DNA of 64,000 nucleotides from Talaromyces rugulosus (GCF_013368755.1 NC_049562.1:3658001-3722000); one strand, 5' to 3'. Positions 22,527-33,990 are shown, counted from the first letter of the stretch. The notes: a model not told the origin generated them from the sequence alone. Made by a program: numbers and translations.

Positions 22527-24262
22527 ATGGCTCCCTACTTTGGTCTCCGGGGTATGCCCCTGGTGATGGCCATCACGGCGGCTTGTTCCAATGGATTCTT
22601 GCTGTTTGGTCCGTAAATTCCAACCACATATTTTTTCATGATTCCTTATGCTAATTGAGCGAGGCGTCCAACAGGCTACGATAATGGAGTTTTCTCCGGA
22701 TTGACAACCGATACCCTGTTTCTCGAAGTAATGGGAAACCCTGGCGCAACCCTTCTCGGATTCATCGTTGCCGTGTACGAACTTGGTTGTCTTGTGGGAG
22801 CTCTGGCATCTGCAGTATGGGGAGAGGGCATGGGGAGACGCCGGTTGATCGCCTGGGGCTCCTTTTTCCTCATAATAGGGACCGTTATCCAGTGCACATC
22901 CTATGGTCGCGCACAGATGATTGTAGGCAGAATCGTCACTGGCTTTGGCATGGGCGGTATCACATCAGCAGTACCTGTGTGGCAGTGTGAAACCACTCCG
23001 GCGCACTTGCGTGGGCGAACTATTGCTATGGAGCTATCGTCGCTGATCGTCGGTATTGTTATCGCGTATTGGATCGACTACGGATGCAGTCTCTATACAA
23101 ACGGCTTTCAATGGAGGTTTCCGATTGCCTTTCAAATCGTCTTTGCGATCGTTTTGATCATCATGTGCTTCTGCCTCCCTGGTAAGTATCACGTTTATTT
23201 TTTATTTCTCTCACTTTGCTCCATTGAAATCTTGGCTGATGAGACACAGAGAGTCCTCGGTGGCTTGCTAGTCACGGTAGAGAACAAGAAGCGCTTGACG
23301 TCGTCTGCCTGTTGAGAGACGGCAATCCAGAAGATGAGGAAATCCATAACGAATTCACCGAAATCAAAGATGCCATTGCCCTAGAACAGGAAGAAACAGG
23401 TAGTTGGAAGGACTGCTTCAAAGACGGTGGCGTTATGGGGTGGCAACGAGTTGCCATTGCATGTTCGGTCCAAGCTCTTCAAGAGTTTACGGGTACCAAC
23501 ATCATTACCTACTATGCACCTTACGTGATGGTGCATAGCGTTGGGCTGAATTCTCATCAGGCTCTGTTGCTTTCTGGTGGACTTCAACTGTGGTTCCTCG
23601 TGGCCTCGTTCGTTCCATGGTAAATTGTTTCCCCAATTTTTGTCCTTGAAGATCGACCCAACTGATATTTTAATGTTTTCAGGTTTGTTATCGACAAGAT
23701 CGGACGGCGCAAGCTTTTTATAATTGGCAGTCTTGGTATGGGCGCTTGCATGTTGATTGCTGGTCTGACCATCAAGGCCGGTGGAAAGAATAACGGTATT
23801 GGCACAGTAGTTGTGCTGTACATGTTCCAGGCATTTTTCACCTGGGGCTGGATGTCCAACATGTGGGCATACCCCAGCGAGATCCTTCCCATTCGAACCC
23901 GACAGACTGGCTCTGCCCTTTCCGTTGTCTGGCAATGGCTCATCACCTTCCTGGTAGTCGAAATCACCCCAGTCGGAATCCAAAACATCGGCTGGAAGCT
24001 CTACATTGTGTTTTGCATACTAAACTGGGCTACCATTGTCGTGGTGTGGTTCTGGTACCCGGAAACCGCCGGCAGGTCGCTCGAGCAAATCGATTTCCTT
24101 TTCGCTAGCCAGACCAGTCTTAGACAAGTGGTCAAACTGAGTACGCGCAAGGATCTCGATGAGATGAGCGTTATCCGTGAAACTCAAGCACAGGCGCATC
24201 ACCAAAAGTTTGATACAAAGCAGGTAGAAGATGCGGGAGATGCTATAGAAATGTCGGGGTAG
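22527..24262 (+). CDS. MFS sugar porter (hexose/disaccharide transporter family)
   Basis: Proton-coupled sugar transporter of the plasma membrane, by family. Exons are 22527-22608, 22675-23181, 23250-23619 and 23683-24262, giving 512 residues; all splice phases agree. The first donor is GTCCGT, a weak but usable site, and it creates the family motif LLFGYDNGVFSG at the exon junction. Other signatures are WGEGMGRRRLIAWGS, GRIVTGFGMGG, the PESPRWLASHGREQEAL loop, QEFTGTNIITYYAP, DKIGRRKLFIIGS and WYPETAGRSLEQIDFLF before the cytosolic tail. Twelve hydrophobic segments are expected. Substrate cannot be assigned from sequence. It stands alone between two large intergenic regions with no co-oriented sugar enzyme beside it. 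Confidence 0.94.
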
Positions 24263-24354
24263 ACGCATACATTTGTTGAATTATGGGTAGGATTCTGGGG
24301 CATGGTATCCTATCAAATAATGCCAACACTATCAATGTAAACTGCGTACTCATC

Positions 24355-24374
24355 TTTTTTTTTTTTTTTTTTTG
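24355..24374. repeat. T20 homopolymer
   Basis: A run of twenty T downstream of the sugar-porter gene, read directly. It may belong to that gene's 3' region. Confidence 0.9.
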
Positions 24375-25280
24375 ATGCGCCTATGTGCATTTAACATTGA
24401 ATATTTTATGTGATGATATGACAATATTGAAAATTTATGCCCTGTCTCATTCAAATGTTCTAAATAAACATGCTCAACAAGGGTTTTCTAGTCACCTGAC
24501 ACAACACGCCAACTGCCGTATTAGGAAACTTCTCGTTCTTGGGGCATTCCACGTCATGGTTTTCTTTAATCCTTTCGGAAATTGAAGCGCAGTTCTATAA
24601 TTGTTATTTTTATCCCATATTAAAAAAATGCCGAAGGTGTTGATGCAATTATCTTCGGAAACTCGGCTCAGGGCTCAGAGTACAGAGAAACACCATGGCA
24701 ACAAATTTTCCATATTTACCTCGGCCACTGATCTCTGCGAGGTATATTTATCGATACTATTCTACACGTGAATGTGATTCAGATCAATGGCGTAGCTACT
24801 GCAGCCCTCTCCTAAAGCGGAATTGGATGATGACCTTATCACATTTAAAATATCCCTCGCTAATCTTTTAAAGCAGGGATCTATTATAGCTATTCATCCT
24901 AAACGCCAATAGGAATTTATATTTCCATGTCAGGAATGTCAAGGATGTTAGCTAAGTATAGGGAAATCACATTTCTTCATTAAATCCTCCCCGCGCAGGC
25001 ATAAACGAGGCTCTTGCAGCTTTTCCCCACGGGGGGCCCCTGGGGATACAAGTGGGGGTCAAATGACGAGACTCAATTTTAGAAGGACATGCTCTCGGGA
25101 AGATGCTAGGCTATATAATATCTGATGATTCCTCGGCTTCTGTTCGCTTTCTCCCCAGGATGAAGACATTCTCACCTAACTAAGAGACAGGGTGTCCTAT
25201 TAAGCTACGGTCTCTCGATTCTACATACGCGAGCCATATCGGTAATTGCATCGTGTGGTTTTTTTCAAGAATGAAATAAA

Positions 25281-25296
25281 GCGTACGTACGCGTAC
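25281..25296. repeat. Overlapping palindromes GCGTACGTACGC / GTACGCGTAC
   Basis: Positions 25281-25292 form a perfect 12 bp palindrome, and 25287-25296 a second, overlapping 10 bp one. They lie about 850 bp upstream of the repeat-protein start. Possible dimeric-factor site; no known motif is assigned. Confidence 0.75.
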
Positions 25297-26140
25297 GCCG
25301 AGGTGACGTCAACTAGAGTTTAGTAGAGAAACATAACTTTATAACGATCAACGTTTTCAATATCATCAAAGAAGATAAATACATCAATTGTGTATAAATA
25401 ATGAAGCCGTTCAGAAAATTCAGTGGTATCTCACTTCGTTTTGCTTAATATCCTCGTCTTTGTAACTTTAATCTCCTTCTATATATGCTTGTTTCGGGGA
25501 AACAGCCCGATTCAGCCACGTTAACGCGGAGGTAGAGCGACCAATCTGCGGTGAAAACAGGATTCTAAAAATCCATCTTCCATTTTATAAAAAACAATGT
25601 CGGTGAAGTGGGCTTGAAAAAGAGGGGTGCTAACGAGCACAGATCTCACATCAACTTTCTCGGGATGCATAATAAGGTGAATTATACCTACTCCGCACTT
25701 GTACCTCGGAGACGGCTTGGCAACCTAACAGTCAATTGATCTCCAAAAAGAAACATTCCAGTCAATCATGTATCTTCAATGATGGCCTTTTTTTTAGGTT
25801 TAGAGAGGGGGGAAATAGGATCCCAGCCCGAGGTCTGCCTTTGCTTACTCCGCTATTGGGCGCCGATAAGACTTGTTATTGCAACATAGACTAAAGGGAA
25901 GAGAATGAATAATAACAGTAATGGCGTAGAATCCTGTTGTTTCCAAATTTCTTATCCAGGGAATGGAGTGAATCAGAATATCTATCCCCTCTTCACTGCG
26001 CAGCATTGGACCCATACAAGCCTGTTCGACCTCTTGTCTTCTTGGAGTTGAACTTGATTCTGCTTGTCTTTCTCCATCCTCCATCCAGAGACTTAGGGCT
26101 AGAAGCATAGGGTAACGCGTATTCGTCGAAGAAGAGCAAC

Positions 26141-28619
26141 ATGCGAGTGTTTTCGACGGCCACCGCGGCAGTATTGCTTGCCAACATTTCTCTCGGTACT
26201 CCGACTCCCACTGGGTCATCCTCAACCGTTGTCGCACATGCTGCTGCTGTTGCTGCTTCTTCTGTTGCCCCAGTAGCAAGTATCGCGGAAACCTCTAGTG
26301 GAGGTAATCAGCAAGGGCCAGAGGTTGCAGCGTCTTCTGCTGCTTCTGCCACTGCCGCAGCCCAATCGAGTGCGAGCGACAGTCAGGGGACTATAGCTCA
26401 AGCCCCATCCAGTGGGAGTGATACATCAACTTCTGCAGGAAACATAGTATCGCAAATAGAATCTGCAGTTGGTAGCATTATTCCGTCTGCCACAGCTAGT
26501 GCGAGTCCAGCCAGTGACACTGATGTGTCAACTTCCACAGGAGGAGATACAGTATCGCAGTCTGCAGCTGGCGGTTCTACTCCATCTACCACAAGAAGGG
26601 TAGGCTCATCTAGTGGTTCGACCTCTGCCGCAGGATCTGACACCACAAAGGCTCCCTCTTCAACATCTACCTCGTCAAGTAGTACATCTGGCTCCTCGAG
26701 CTCTTCAGACTCTGACGACCTCATGTCGCTTATCAGTTCTCTATTGGGAGGCAGCACTAGCAGTAGTGGGACTTCCCTCGGCTCAATCCTCAGTGATCTC
26801 GAAAACTTCTTGAAAGGCGTTGCAGGATTGGTCGCGCCCGAATTCCTTCAAAGCTTGGAGTCTTTTATCTACCACATTGACTATCTTCTGGATGAACCGA
26901 CTACCCAACAAACCAAGGATATAATTGGCGTTGCTCATGGTCTCCTTACCAACTCCACTGCGACTGAATTGAATTCACTAGTCACGAATGCGGTTGCACT
27001 TTTGACCCCGACATTCGTCAATGAGACACAAGGCTTAATTAGCAAAGTCTCGCCCCTCGTGGACGAGCTCAGCCCGCTCCTAACGAAGCAGACAGCCTCA
27101 GAGCTCGAGAGTATTTTGACCAACGCCTATGACTTATTGACACCGACATTCGTCAATGAGACCAAGTCATTAATATCCGAAGTGTCGCCAGTGCTTTCGG
27201 CAGTTAGTCCACTTCTTAGTGATTCCAATATCAAGGAGATTGAAAGTCTTCTGAGTAATGCGAACGGCCTGTTGACAGCGCAGAATACTAAAGAAATTGA
27301 GACCTTGCTTGGAAATGCCAATGACCTATTGACGGCTGATTTTGTCAAGGATACCAAGGCACTGATCACAGAGGTTGCGCCAATCTTGGATGATTTGAAA
27401 CCACTTCTCACTTCTCAAACAATCAAGGAACTTGAGTCTCTCTTGAGCAATGCCAATACATTGTTGACATCTGAAAATACCAAGGAGATCGAAACGTTGC
27501 TCACCAATGCAAACGCCCTCTTGACTAGCGGCAATACTAAGGAGATCGAAACTCTTCTAGGCAACGCAAATGACCTATTAACTTCGCAATTTGTTAAGGA
27601 AACCAAGGCTCTTATCGGTGACGCTTCTCCGCTACTTAGTGAAGTTGGGCCACTTCTCACCCTGGTTAAGCCATTATTGACTCAAGGAACAATCTCGGAG
27701 CTCGAGAGTTTGCTGAATAATGCCAATAATTTGTTGACAGGGCAGTTTGTTAATGAAACGAAGAGCCTAATCAGTGACGCCTCTCCTCTCCTTAGTGAGG
27801 TTACGCCACTTCTCAATTTGGTCAAACCGCTCTTGACCCAGAGTACAATTTCAGACCTAGAAAGTCTGTTGGGCAATGCAAACGATTTGCTCACAGCGCA
27901 GTTCGTCAACGAAACAAAAAGCCTAATTGGTGACGCTGGCCCTCTATTGAGTGACATTGAACCGCTTCTCAGTTTAGTCAAACCATTGTTGACTCAGAGT
28001 ACTATCTCGGAGCTGGAGAGTTTGCTTGGAAGTGCGAACAGCTTGTTGACGGCACAGTTCGTCAATGAAACGAAGAGACTTATTGGCGATGCAGGACCCT
28101 TGCTGGATGAAGCCGGTCCGATCCTTGACCTTGTGAAGCCTCTTTTGACTGAGAAGACGGTCAAGAGCCTTGGGTATCTTGTGGGCAACGCCACCAACCT
28201 CCTACAAACAAGTTTTGTCAGTGAAACAAAGAGCCTCGTTGGTGATGCAGGACCTCTGCTAGATGAAGCTGGCCCAATTCTCAGCCTGGTCAAGCCTCTG
28301 TTGACCGAGAAGACGGTCAAGAGCCTTGGATATCTTGTGGGCAATGCCACAAACCTCCTACAAACTGACTTTGTCAATGAGACGCGCGGACTCATCGGCG
28401 ACGTATCTCCTGTTGTCACACCAGCTCTACTAGCCAAGGTGCCTGGTTTGTTGGATAACGCTGACTCATTGTTGACGGACAAATTCGTCAATGAAACATC
28501 GACTTTGATTGGCGATGTCTCCAGCGTAAGCAGTTCTCTTTCCTCCGTCAAATAATAAGTGCACTAATGTTTATTTCTAGTTCTTGCCGGCGGTGATCAA
28601 TCTCATCAATTCTTTGTGA
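26141..28619 (+). CDS. Secreted leucine-rich FVNET-repeat protein, unknown family
   Basis: I do not recognise the family. Exons are 26141-28525 and 28581-28619 (55 bp intron, GTAAGC, branch CACTAAT, TTCTAG), giving 807 residues. The last exon adds FLPAVINLINSL. Layout: signal peptide (about 1-20, MRVFSTATAAVLLANISLG); a Ser/Thr/Ala-rich mucin-like stretch to about residue 210; then repeats to the end. The repeats are 19-residue amphipathic modules of two kinds, LLTxxTIxELESLLxNANx and LLTxxFVNETKxLIGDAxP, joined in later copies by a 14-residue link (LLSDIEPLLSLVKP type) into units of about 52. FV-[NKS]-[ED]-T occurs ten times, seven of them as the sequon NET; two NAT sequons occur in near-identical late units. 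There is no Cys cluster, no catalytic motif and no clear GPI signal. Likely an extracellular or wall-associated helical-repeat glycoprotein. Confidence 0.85.
27000..28510 (+). repeat. Coding repeat array (about 57 bp modules)
   Basis: Within the gene above, DNA modules of about 57 bp (19 codons) recur, diverged in the first half. The late units at about 28080-28235 and 28240-28380 are nearly identical, pointing to recent duplication. Boundaries are approximate. Confidence 0.8.
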
Positions 28620-29298
28620 GAGGGTCGCTTGATGTAAACCCCATAGGGGCTTTTCCTCTGTCTTTGATCTTATTCTGAGACGAGTCGGATTAAATACACT
28701 TTTGAATTCGCAATCCTTACAGTAATGTTCATCAGGGGACATAATGAGTATAATGTTGAATTTTCCAAAACGCAAGAGTATATGGCTTCGATATTTCACG
28801 ATAGTTTGCTAGTTTTTAATGTGACTTGTATATACACACCCATAATACTCTTTCTGTCTACTATGACCGAAGATAGAGAGTGATACGGATCGCCGTGAAC
28901 TGTGATAATAAAGAGACGTATTTCAACTAGAAGTACTTGTGGTTTGTCGCTTGGATTGCGGCGTAAGAACCGTAGTTCCGGGCATCGGGGGCCGGCAAGC
29001 TCGGGAAGACCAGTCTCCGTGAATGTGACATGATTGTGGAGTTCTGAATCTAGAGCATAGTCTTTCTCGGAAATCGAAAGTTTGTTCTGCGAAATTTTCG
29101 CATTTCCTCTTCGGCTTGCCGTTTAGGCGCATGCTTGTCGATCGCGAGCTATTCTTCGCATATGTCATAACCTTTGAGGTTATATGTCGTTTAAAATAGA
29201 AAGAGTCATAAGCGTTCGACTGATCGACGGCACTGATAAGAGTTTTATCACTCCACAGCATCATGACTATAGCCCTAGGCCCGTATCGAGTAGGTATT
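28620..29298. other. Intergenic, 680 bp
   Basis: Convergent 3' region between the repeat protein and the minus-strand hypothetical gene. Minus-strand frames at 28548-28799 and 28923-29264 show no family resemblance. Nothing else seen. Confidence 0.4.
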
Positions 29299-29724
29299 TC
29301 ATGACGGCAAGTTTGTCACTTTTGTGGCTTGGTATTTCGAAAGTACTTTGTACTCCATGTCCCACTCTTTCATTTTCTTATCCAAAACCTTTTGGATTTC
29401 GTTTTTCTTCCGATCTGCCTCCTCCATCCTCTGCTTGATTTCCTTGGCAGCGTCTTCTTGAGCCTTGAGAATTGCTGTTCTAGATGGGTGTTCTTTACGT
29501 AGTTGTTGCAATTTGGTACGAAGATCCTCGATATTCATGGGCTCGCACGTCACGGGATCATAGTGACAAGACGGTCTTTCGTCATTCCCAGGCACACGGA
29601 TTGCGGGCAATTCTGGGTGGATTGGTGTTGTCCGAACTGAAGATTCGAGAGGCACATGATCGGTGGGCTGCGATGATGGACGGTGGCCATCTTCCTCCGA
29701 TGGCGGCGATAGTAGTCTGTTCAT
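29299..29724 (-). CDS. Small hypothetical coiled-coil protein, 141 residues
   Basis: Unrecognised, modest support. The frame is open upstream to 29958, but the preceding residues look like translated leader, so I start at the ATG at 29724 (MNRLLSPPSEEDG). The N-terminal half is Pro/Ser-rich. The C-terminal half is a charged helix (LRTKLQQLRKEHPSRTAILK then KEIKQRMEEADRKKNEIQK), consistent with a coiled coil. It is divergent from the NT-C2 gene, about 290 bp apart. Amino-acid composition looks protein-like rather than random, but no splice signals or homologues confirm it. Confidence 0.55.
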   Translation of the reverse strand: MNRLLSPPSEEDGHRPSSQPTDHVPLESSVRTTPIHPELPAIRVPGNDERPSCHYDPVTCEPMNIEDLRTKLQQLRKEHPSRTAILKAQEDAAKEIKQRMEEADRKKNEIQKVLDKKMKEWDMEYKVLSKYQATKVTNLPS

Positions 29725-30014
29725 TTTTATGCAAACTTCAAACGTGAGATCGTAGTTTCTGGTCTTTATTGTTTCATATTCCGGCGTCAAGGTGAGCGTG
29801 AGCATTGAAGAAGTACGAGCGTGTCGGCAAGCCGCGAATGGCGAGGATGGTTGCGGGCGGTGGCGGTCTTTCTGCCGGTATAATCCACACCGCCTATGTC
29901 GCCGATGACATACCAAGCCATATGAATCTAGTTTATTCTTATCATTAACACGAAACAAGAGTTCACATCTACGCTACAGAGATAAACCCGAGACTGCTTG
30001 GGTTATCCCACATT

Positions 30015-31274
30015 ATGCAAGCTTTTGGTACGTATACCCCAAAAGCTCCTATTCTGATCATTCCTAGCTAATACGCTAGACAGTGCCCAAGAATAGAAGA
30101 GTGAGCAGAAAATCCAATTCCATAGGCTGTTGCTCGTTATATTTAACTCGAGAATTGTTTAGCCGAGGTTTGATCTCACATTAAATGTAAGCTTGCTTTC
30201 TCCGGGTTGGGATAGCCTTCCTGACCAGCATTAGATTATCGACCTCAACAACGTACCCTTAGTCTGCGGTACATCATATGTGAAATGGCACCTGCCATCA
30301 TCAACAGCTGCAGAGCATCGCGGTCATACCGATCGCGCTGTTATTCAAGACCATCGGGCATCGTGGGAATACGAGAAAGTTCTACCGGTCAAACTCACCA
30401 TAGATCGCAACCACATGCTCCAAGAATGCGATATCTCGTTTGAAATATTTCAAGAATTTTCGTCCGGAAGTCGCGGTGACCGCATGACTCTAGGGAATAT
30501 CAAGATCAACCTTGCTGAATATGTTGATAAAACTGGTGATGATGGCCAGGGTGTCGTCAGACGGTATCTGATGCAAGACAGCAAGATCAACAGTACTCTC
30601 AGAGTAGGGATCATGATGAATCAGATCGATGGAGACAAAAACTTTATATCGTACAGATTACACTTTCCTAAAATTTTCTACAGATTTGTTACTGACTGAA
30701 CGTTGGATATAGCCCGCCTTTGAAAACGGCCATGGTGTTTGGAGGGATCGCTGGTATTCTACCGCCAGAGCATGGAGATGCCGAAGAGCCCGGGGACTTG
30801 CCATCAATAAACGTCAGTCGAGAGGCTGGTGATCTCCAAGATATGTATCGTCGAACCTTGGCAGCCTCATGGACCTGCCATGGAGACGAGCTTTTACCGG
30901 ACCAATTGGTCGAGGATATTTTTGCCGGTGGACTTGGTTACCCATCAACAGGATCAAGTGCCCGTTCAGACCGGATAGATGATTACGATGACAGCATCAG
31001 CGACTCTGGGTCTCGTACAACCCTTCAAGACAGTGGACTATTGCCGAATCCCGAGAAAAGACCAAAGAGTTCTCTTAGCAATTACTCCAGAAATGAAGCC
31101 AAGGATTCGGATAGCACTTTGAACGGCAGCACTATAGGCGGACGAGGAAGTCTTGAGAGTTCTTTCCAAGAAGCCAAGGAGAGAAGATGGCGAAATCCTC
31201 GGGGCATTCATGAGATATCCGAATTTGACGTTCGAGATGATCTAAGGACGTGGGAGATCACCGTAAACGATTGA
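30015..31274 (+). CDS. NT-C2 domain protein (EEIG1/EHBP1-type), five exons with micro-exons
   Basis: Contains the N-terminal C2-like (NT-C2) domain of the EEIG1/EHBP1 family, usually linked to membrane trafficking and actin. Exons are 30015-30027 (13 nt), 30084-30100 (17 nt), 30163-30186 (24 nt), 30235-30650 and 30713-31274, giving 343 residues. The first three exons supply MQAFVPKNRRPRFDLTLN, the expected start of the domain, which then runs IIDLNNVPLVCGTSYVKWHL to about residue 155 (RVGIMMNQIDG). The C-terminal half is Ser/Asp-rich and disordered, with a short conserved-looking FDVRDDLRTW near the end. All five exons join in frame with good splice sites (GTACGT, GTGAGC, GTAAGC, GTACAG). Naive prediction would lose the first 18 residues. 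Confidence 0.88.
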
Positions 31275-31548
31275 ACGACGGAGTAAAACGCCTATTTTAT
31301 TATTATATCCCCTACATCAAGTACATATAGCTTTATTAATCAAATTAAGAAGAATGCATCGACTGATATGTTCAATTAAAGATTAAATGTATTATGGCAT
31401 GGTAATGTCTCCTTTCTAGTGCTTTTTTTCATCGCCGTCTAAGTAATGCTAAATCAACTTTTAAATTCTCCAGGCCAAGGTTTCAGTCCTCGAAGAATTG
31501 TAGAAGCTATTCATAACCCGCCGGTCATCCTCACTTATGTATTTATTT

Positions 31549-33176
31549 TTAGTAAATACCTGGGATGATTTTATATCGCACGAGCGATGTATACTTGTCC
31601 CAGTCTTTGCCATACTTCTTTTCGCACTTCTCCTCATCTCTTCCCTCGCGGTGAATCAGAAGGACCCCAAAGTACAGCATATAAAAGTATGTGAATATTG
31701 AGCCCCAACCAAGGACCTCTGGGGTTTGGACAGCCTGTTTCTCTATTTGGCCTGTGGCAGGGTTAAGTGTCTCAAGCATAAGATAACCGGCAATACCCGT
31801 AGGAAGACAGAAGCCCCAGGACATGAGCCAGTCCCCGAGGTAATTGATATGACGAGCTGTTCCCCACCATCCCGAGATGAGCAGCCGGGATCCGGTTTTG
31901 GTGGTGATATACTCGAGGTGCTTCACCCGTGGGTCCTCTGGGTTTGTTCTGAACCGGTTCTTTTCGTTGTTGGCTGAGCGGAAGATGAAATAACCAAGTC
32001 CCGAGACAGCAGACAATAAGGCAATACCATTGATATCCATCTTTGCAGGGAACGTGGCAAGATACCTTGTTTGGGTAGTGTACAAAAACGGTACCCACAC
32101 AAGATCGCCAAAGCAAAGCATGTATCCAAATCCGTCCATGATGATGTCCATGGTGGTCAAAATGGCGGGCTCCATGTAGTAACTATCCAAAACGTAGAAT
32201 GCTTGAATCGCGGTTATGAGAATAATTGAGGCTGTCACATGGCCGTGAGCACGGTACTGTTGTGCGATGTTTGACAAATTCAAAATGATCCATCCAGTCA
32301 GACCTGGTCTCATTTCGCAAAAGACTCCAATATCAATGGTTCGGGACGCCTCGCTCATAAACGGGATAGGTAAAGTAACGCGAGAGTTGAGTTCTCTACC
32401 GATGAAGAAATCGTAGAGAATGTTACCAGTGTGGCCTCCAGGGGCCAACTCACGGTATTGTGGGTTTTGCTGTCCAGGAGCTGGGATGGAGAAACTTCTT
32501 GCATAGACATAGAGGGAAAGCAGGACAGTAATGACAAGATTGGCTGTCATCACTTGAATGTAGTTATCCCAGAGGAATGTCCAGACCACGAATTCAGCGC
32601 CATATACATATGTGCCTACACCCAGCCCGCCCAAAATCAACAGGCAGGAGCGAAACGCTTCATGTAATATGTCAGTTCGCGCTCAATCTTCGTCTTCAAA
32701 CACGGCGTGAGACTTACTATTGAATTTGTATGTGTGTCGTCCACCACATGCCAACGGAACTCCTTGCACCACCTGACCAGGCAGAAATATTTGCAGCACG
32801 AGGAGCAGCGCATAGTAAGACAGAACCCACAGTGCGACTTCAATATCAAAAAGGCCCACGACACCGTCGCCAGGCCAGCCAATTTCCTCCTTCAATTTGG
32901 GCCAGGTCAGGGTCGACGGGTGGAGAAGAGACGGGGCCGGGCATCCTGAGATGTCATTGCAAAAGAAAGCGAAGCAGTATAGGAGGGTAGGGAGGCCGAA
33001 AACAATGCCAAAGGCGCCGAGTCTGTTGGTTGTCAGTTTGTGTTTGGCGATGCAGGCGGGATTTGGACGACGAACGGTCCACCGAATTCATAGCCTCTCT
33101 TCTCCGGGACGGGCTGGATGGGCACAGTCGTCTTAGCCTTGGCCTCTTTCTTTGGGCTCGTATTTGATTTGGCCAT
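31549..33176 (-). CDS. erg24: Delta(14)-sterol reductase Erg24
   Basis: Reduces the C14-C15 double bond left by Cyp51 in ergosterol synthesis, in the ER membrane, using NADPH. Exons are 33176-33076, 33022-32718 and 32657-31549, giving 504 residues. The first donor is GTTCGT and the first intron only 53 bp; it joins YEFGGP to LGAFGIVFGLPTLLYCF. The second joins HTYKFN to T-FRSCLLILGGLGVGTYVYG. Signatures include LAPGGHTGNILYDFFIGRELN, SRLLISGWWGTARHINYLGDWLMSW and the C-terminal YGKDWDKYTSLVRYKIIPGIY. About nine or ten hydrophobic segments are visible. The gene is divergent from the MRH-domain gene across an 814 bp region. Confidence 0.94.
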
Positions 33177-33990
33177 TGTGTTCGATGTTCGACGGAGAGA
33201 ACTGGTTGTCGAAAAAAACAGGAGTTGCCGTCCTGCCAGGAAAACGGATGTGGGTCGGGAGCTTTTCCGTACAAGCTAATCAGGCGATTAGTATTACCAA
33301 CAATCGGTCAGAGGGTCGCAACACTTCTGGGGCGTGCAGAGACTTTATACAGGGCGCAATTGCGACAGTCTCGGCTGGGAGGTTTCCGCATCGGACGACG
33401 TCAGGAGCTCCTTGGATCTTTTCCCAATCGAGACACGAACGCTTGATTATGTAACGCCCATTGTACGAACTATACTTAATACGGTTAGATATCCCCTGAC
33501 TAACGTCCATGCAGCTATAGGACGTTCCTAAGCCTATCCAGCTTGGAGAATCCAAACCCTGCTTCGCATCCTATTTTCTTTCTCCCAGCACGTAAGCTCT
33601 ATCATCTCGACACTGCCGCATCTTCTGCACCCAGCTTGATTTCTCTGTGAGCCCGGTGGGGTGCCGAGGCACTCTCTGGTCTTGGCACACGCCAAGCCCT
33701 ATGTGGATAAGCGTTGCTAAGACCGACTTCCGTTGCCGCTTATCCATATTTGGCTTAGTTCCATCGCTGCTCTCCGCACCGAGGGGCTAGCCCGCCAGTG
33801 AAACGTCGGCGAGTTGTGTCATGTTGCCTTGAGACGGATACATCGACGCTGTCTGTCCTCTTCTCTCGTAGTTATTTCTACGCAACTTACAATCACCCAT
33901 TCAGGGCCACGCGCTGGAAATTTTGAATACACCCCCCTTTCCAATCTCCTCGTCCTTCTTCCGATACTGGTGCGCAGCGATTCCGCAGCG
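33177..33990. promoter_or_regulatory. Divergent promoter region, erg24 (-) / MRH-domain gene (+)
   Basis: 814 bp between two divergent starts, no gene inside. Both promoters must lie here. An ATCACCCAT near 33892 matches seven of ten bases of the sterol-regulatory element ATCACCCCAC, which is too weak to call. Nothing else stands out. Confidence 0.45.

Larger units (their letters stand above)
24263..26140. other. Intergenic, 1.9 kb, promoter of the repeat protein
   Basis: No gene is supportable. A T20 run at 24355-24374 lies about 95 bp after the sugar-porter stop and may mark its 3' end. A GCGTACGTACGC palindrome sits at 25281-25292. The region is AT-rich. The minus-strand frames at 25845-26279 overlap the next gene's start and look spurious. 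Confidence 0.45.

Noticed and set aside
27127..28551. Series of minus-strand frames opposite the repeat protein
   Set aside because: They repeat with the same period as the sense repeats, so they are by-products of the array.
33885..33905. ATCACCCAT as a sterol regulatory element for erg24
   Set aside because: Only seven of ten bases match and it is nearer the other gene; too weak to annotate.
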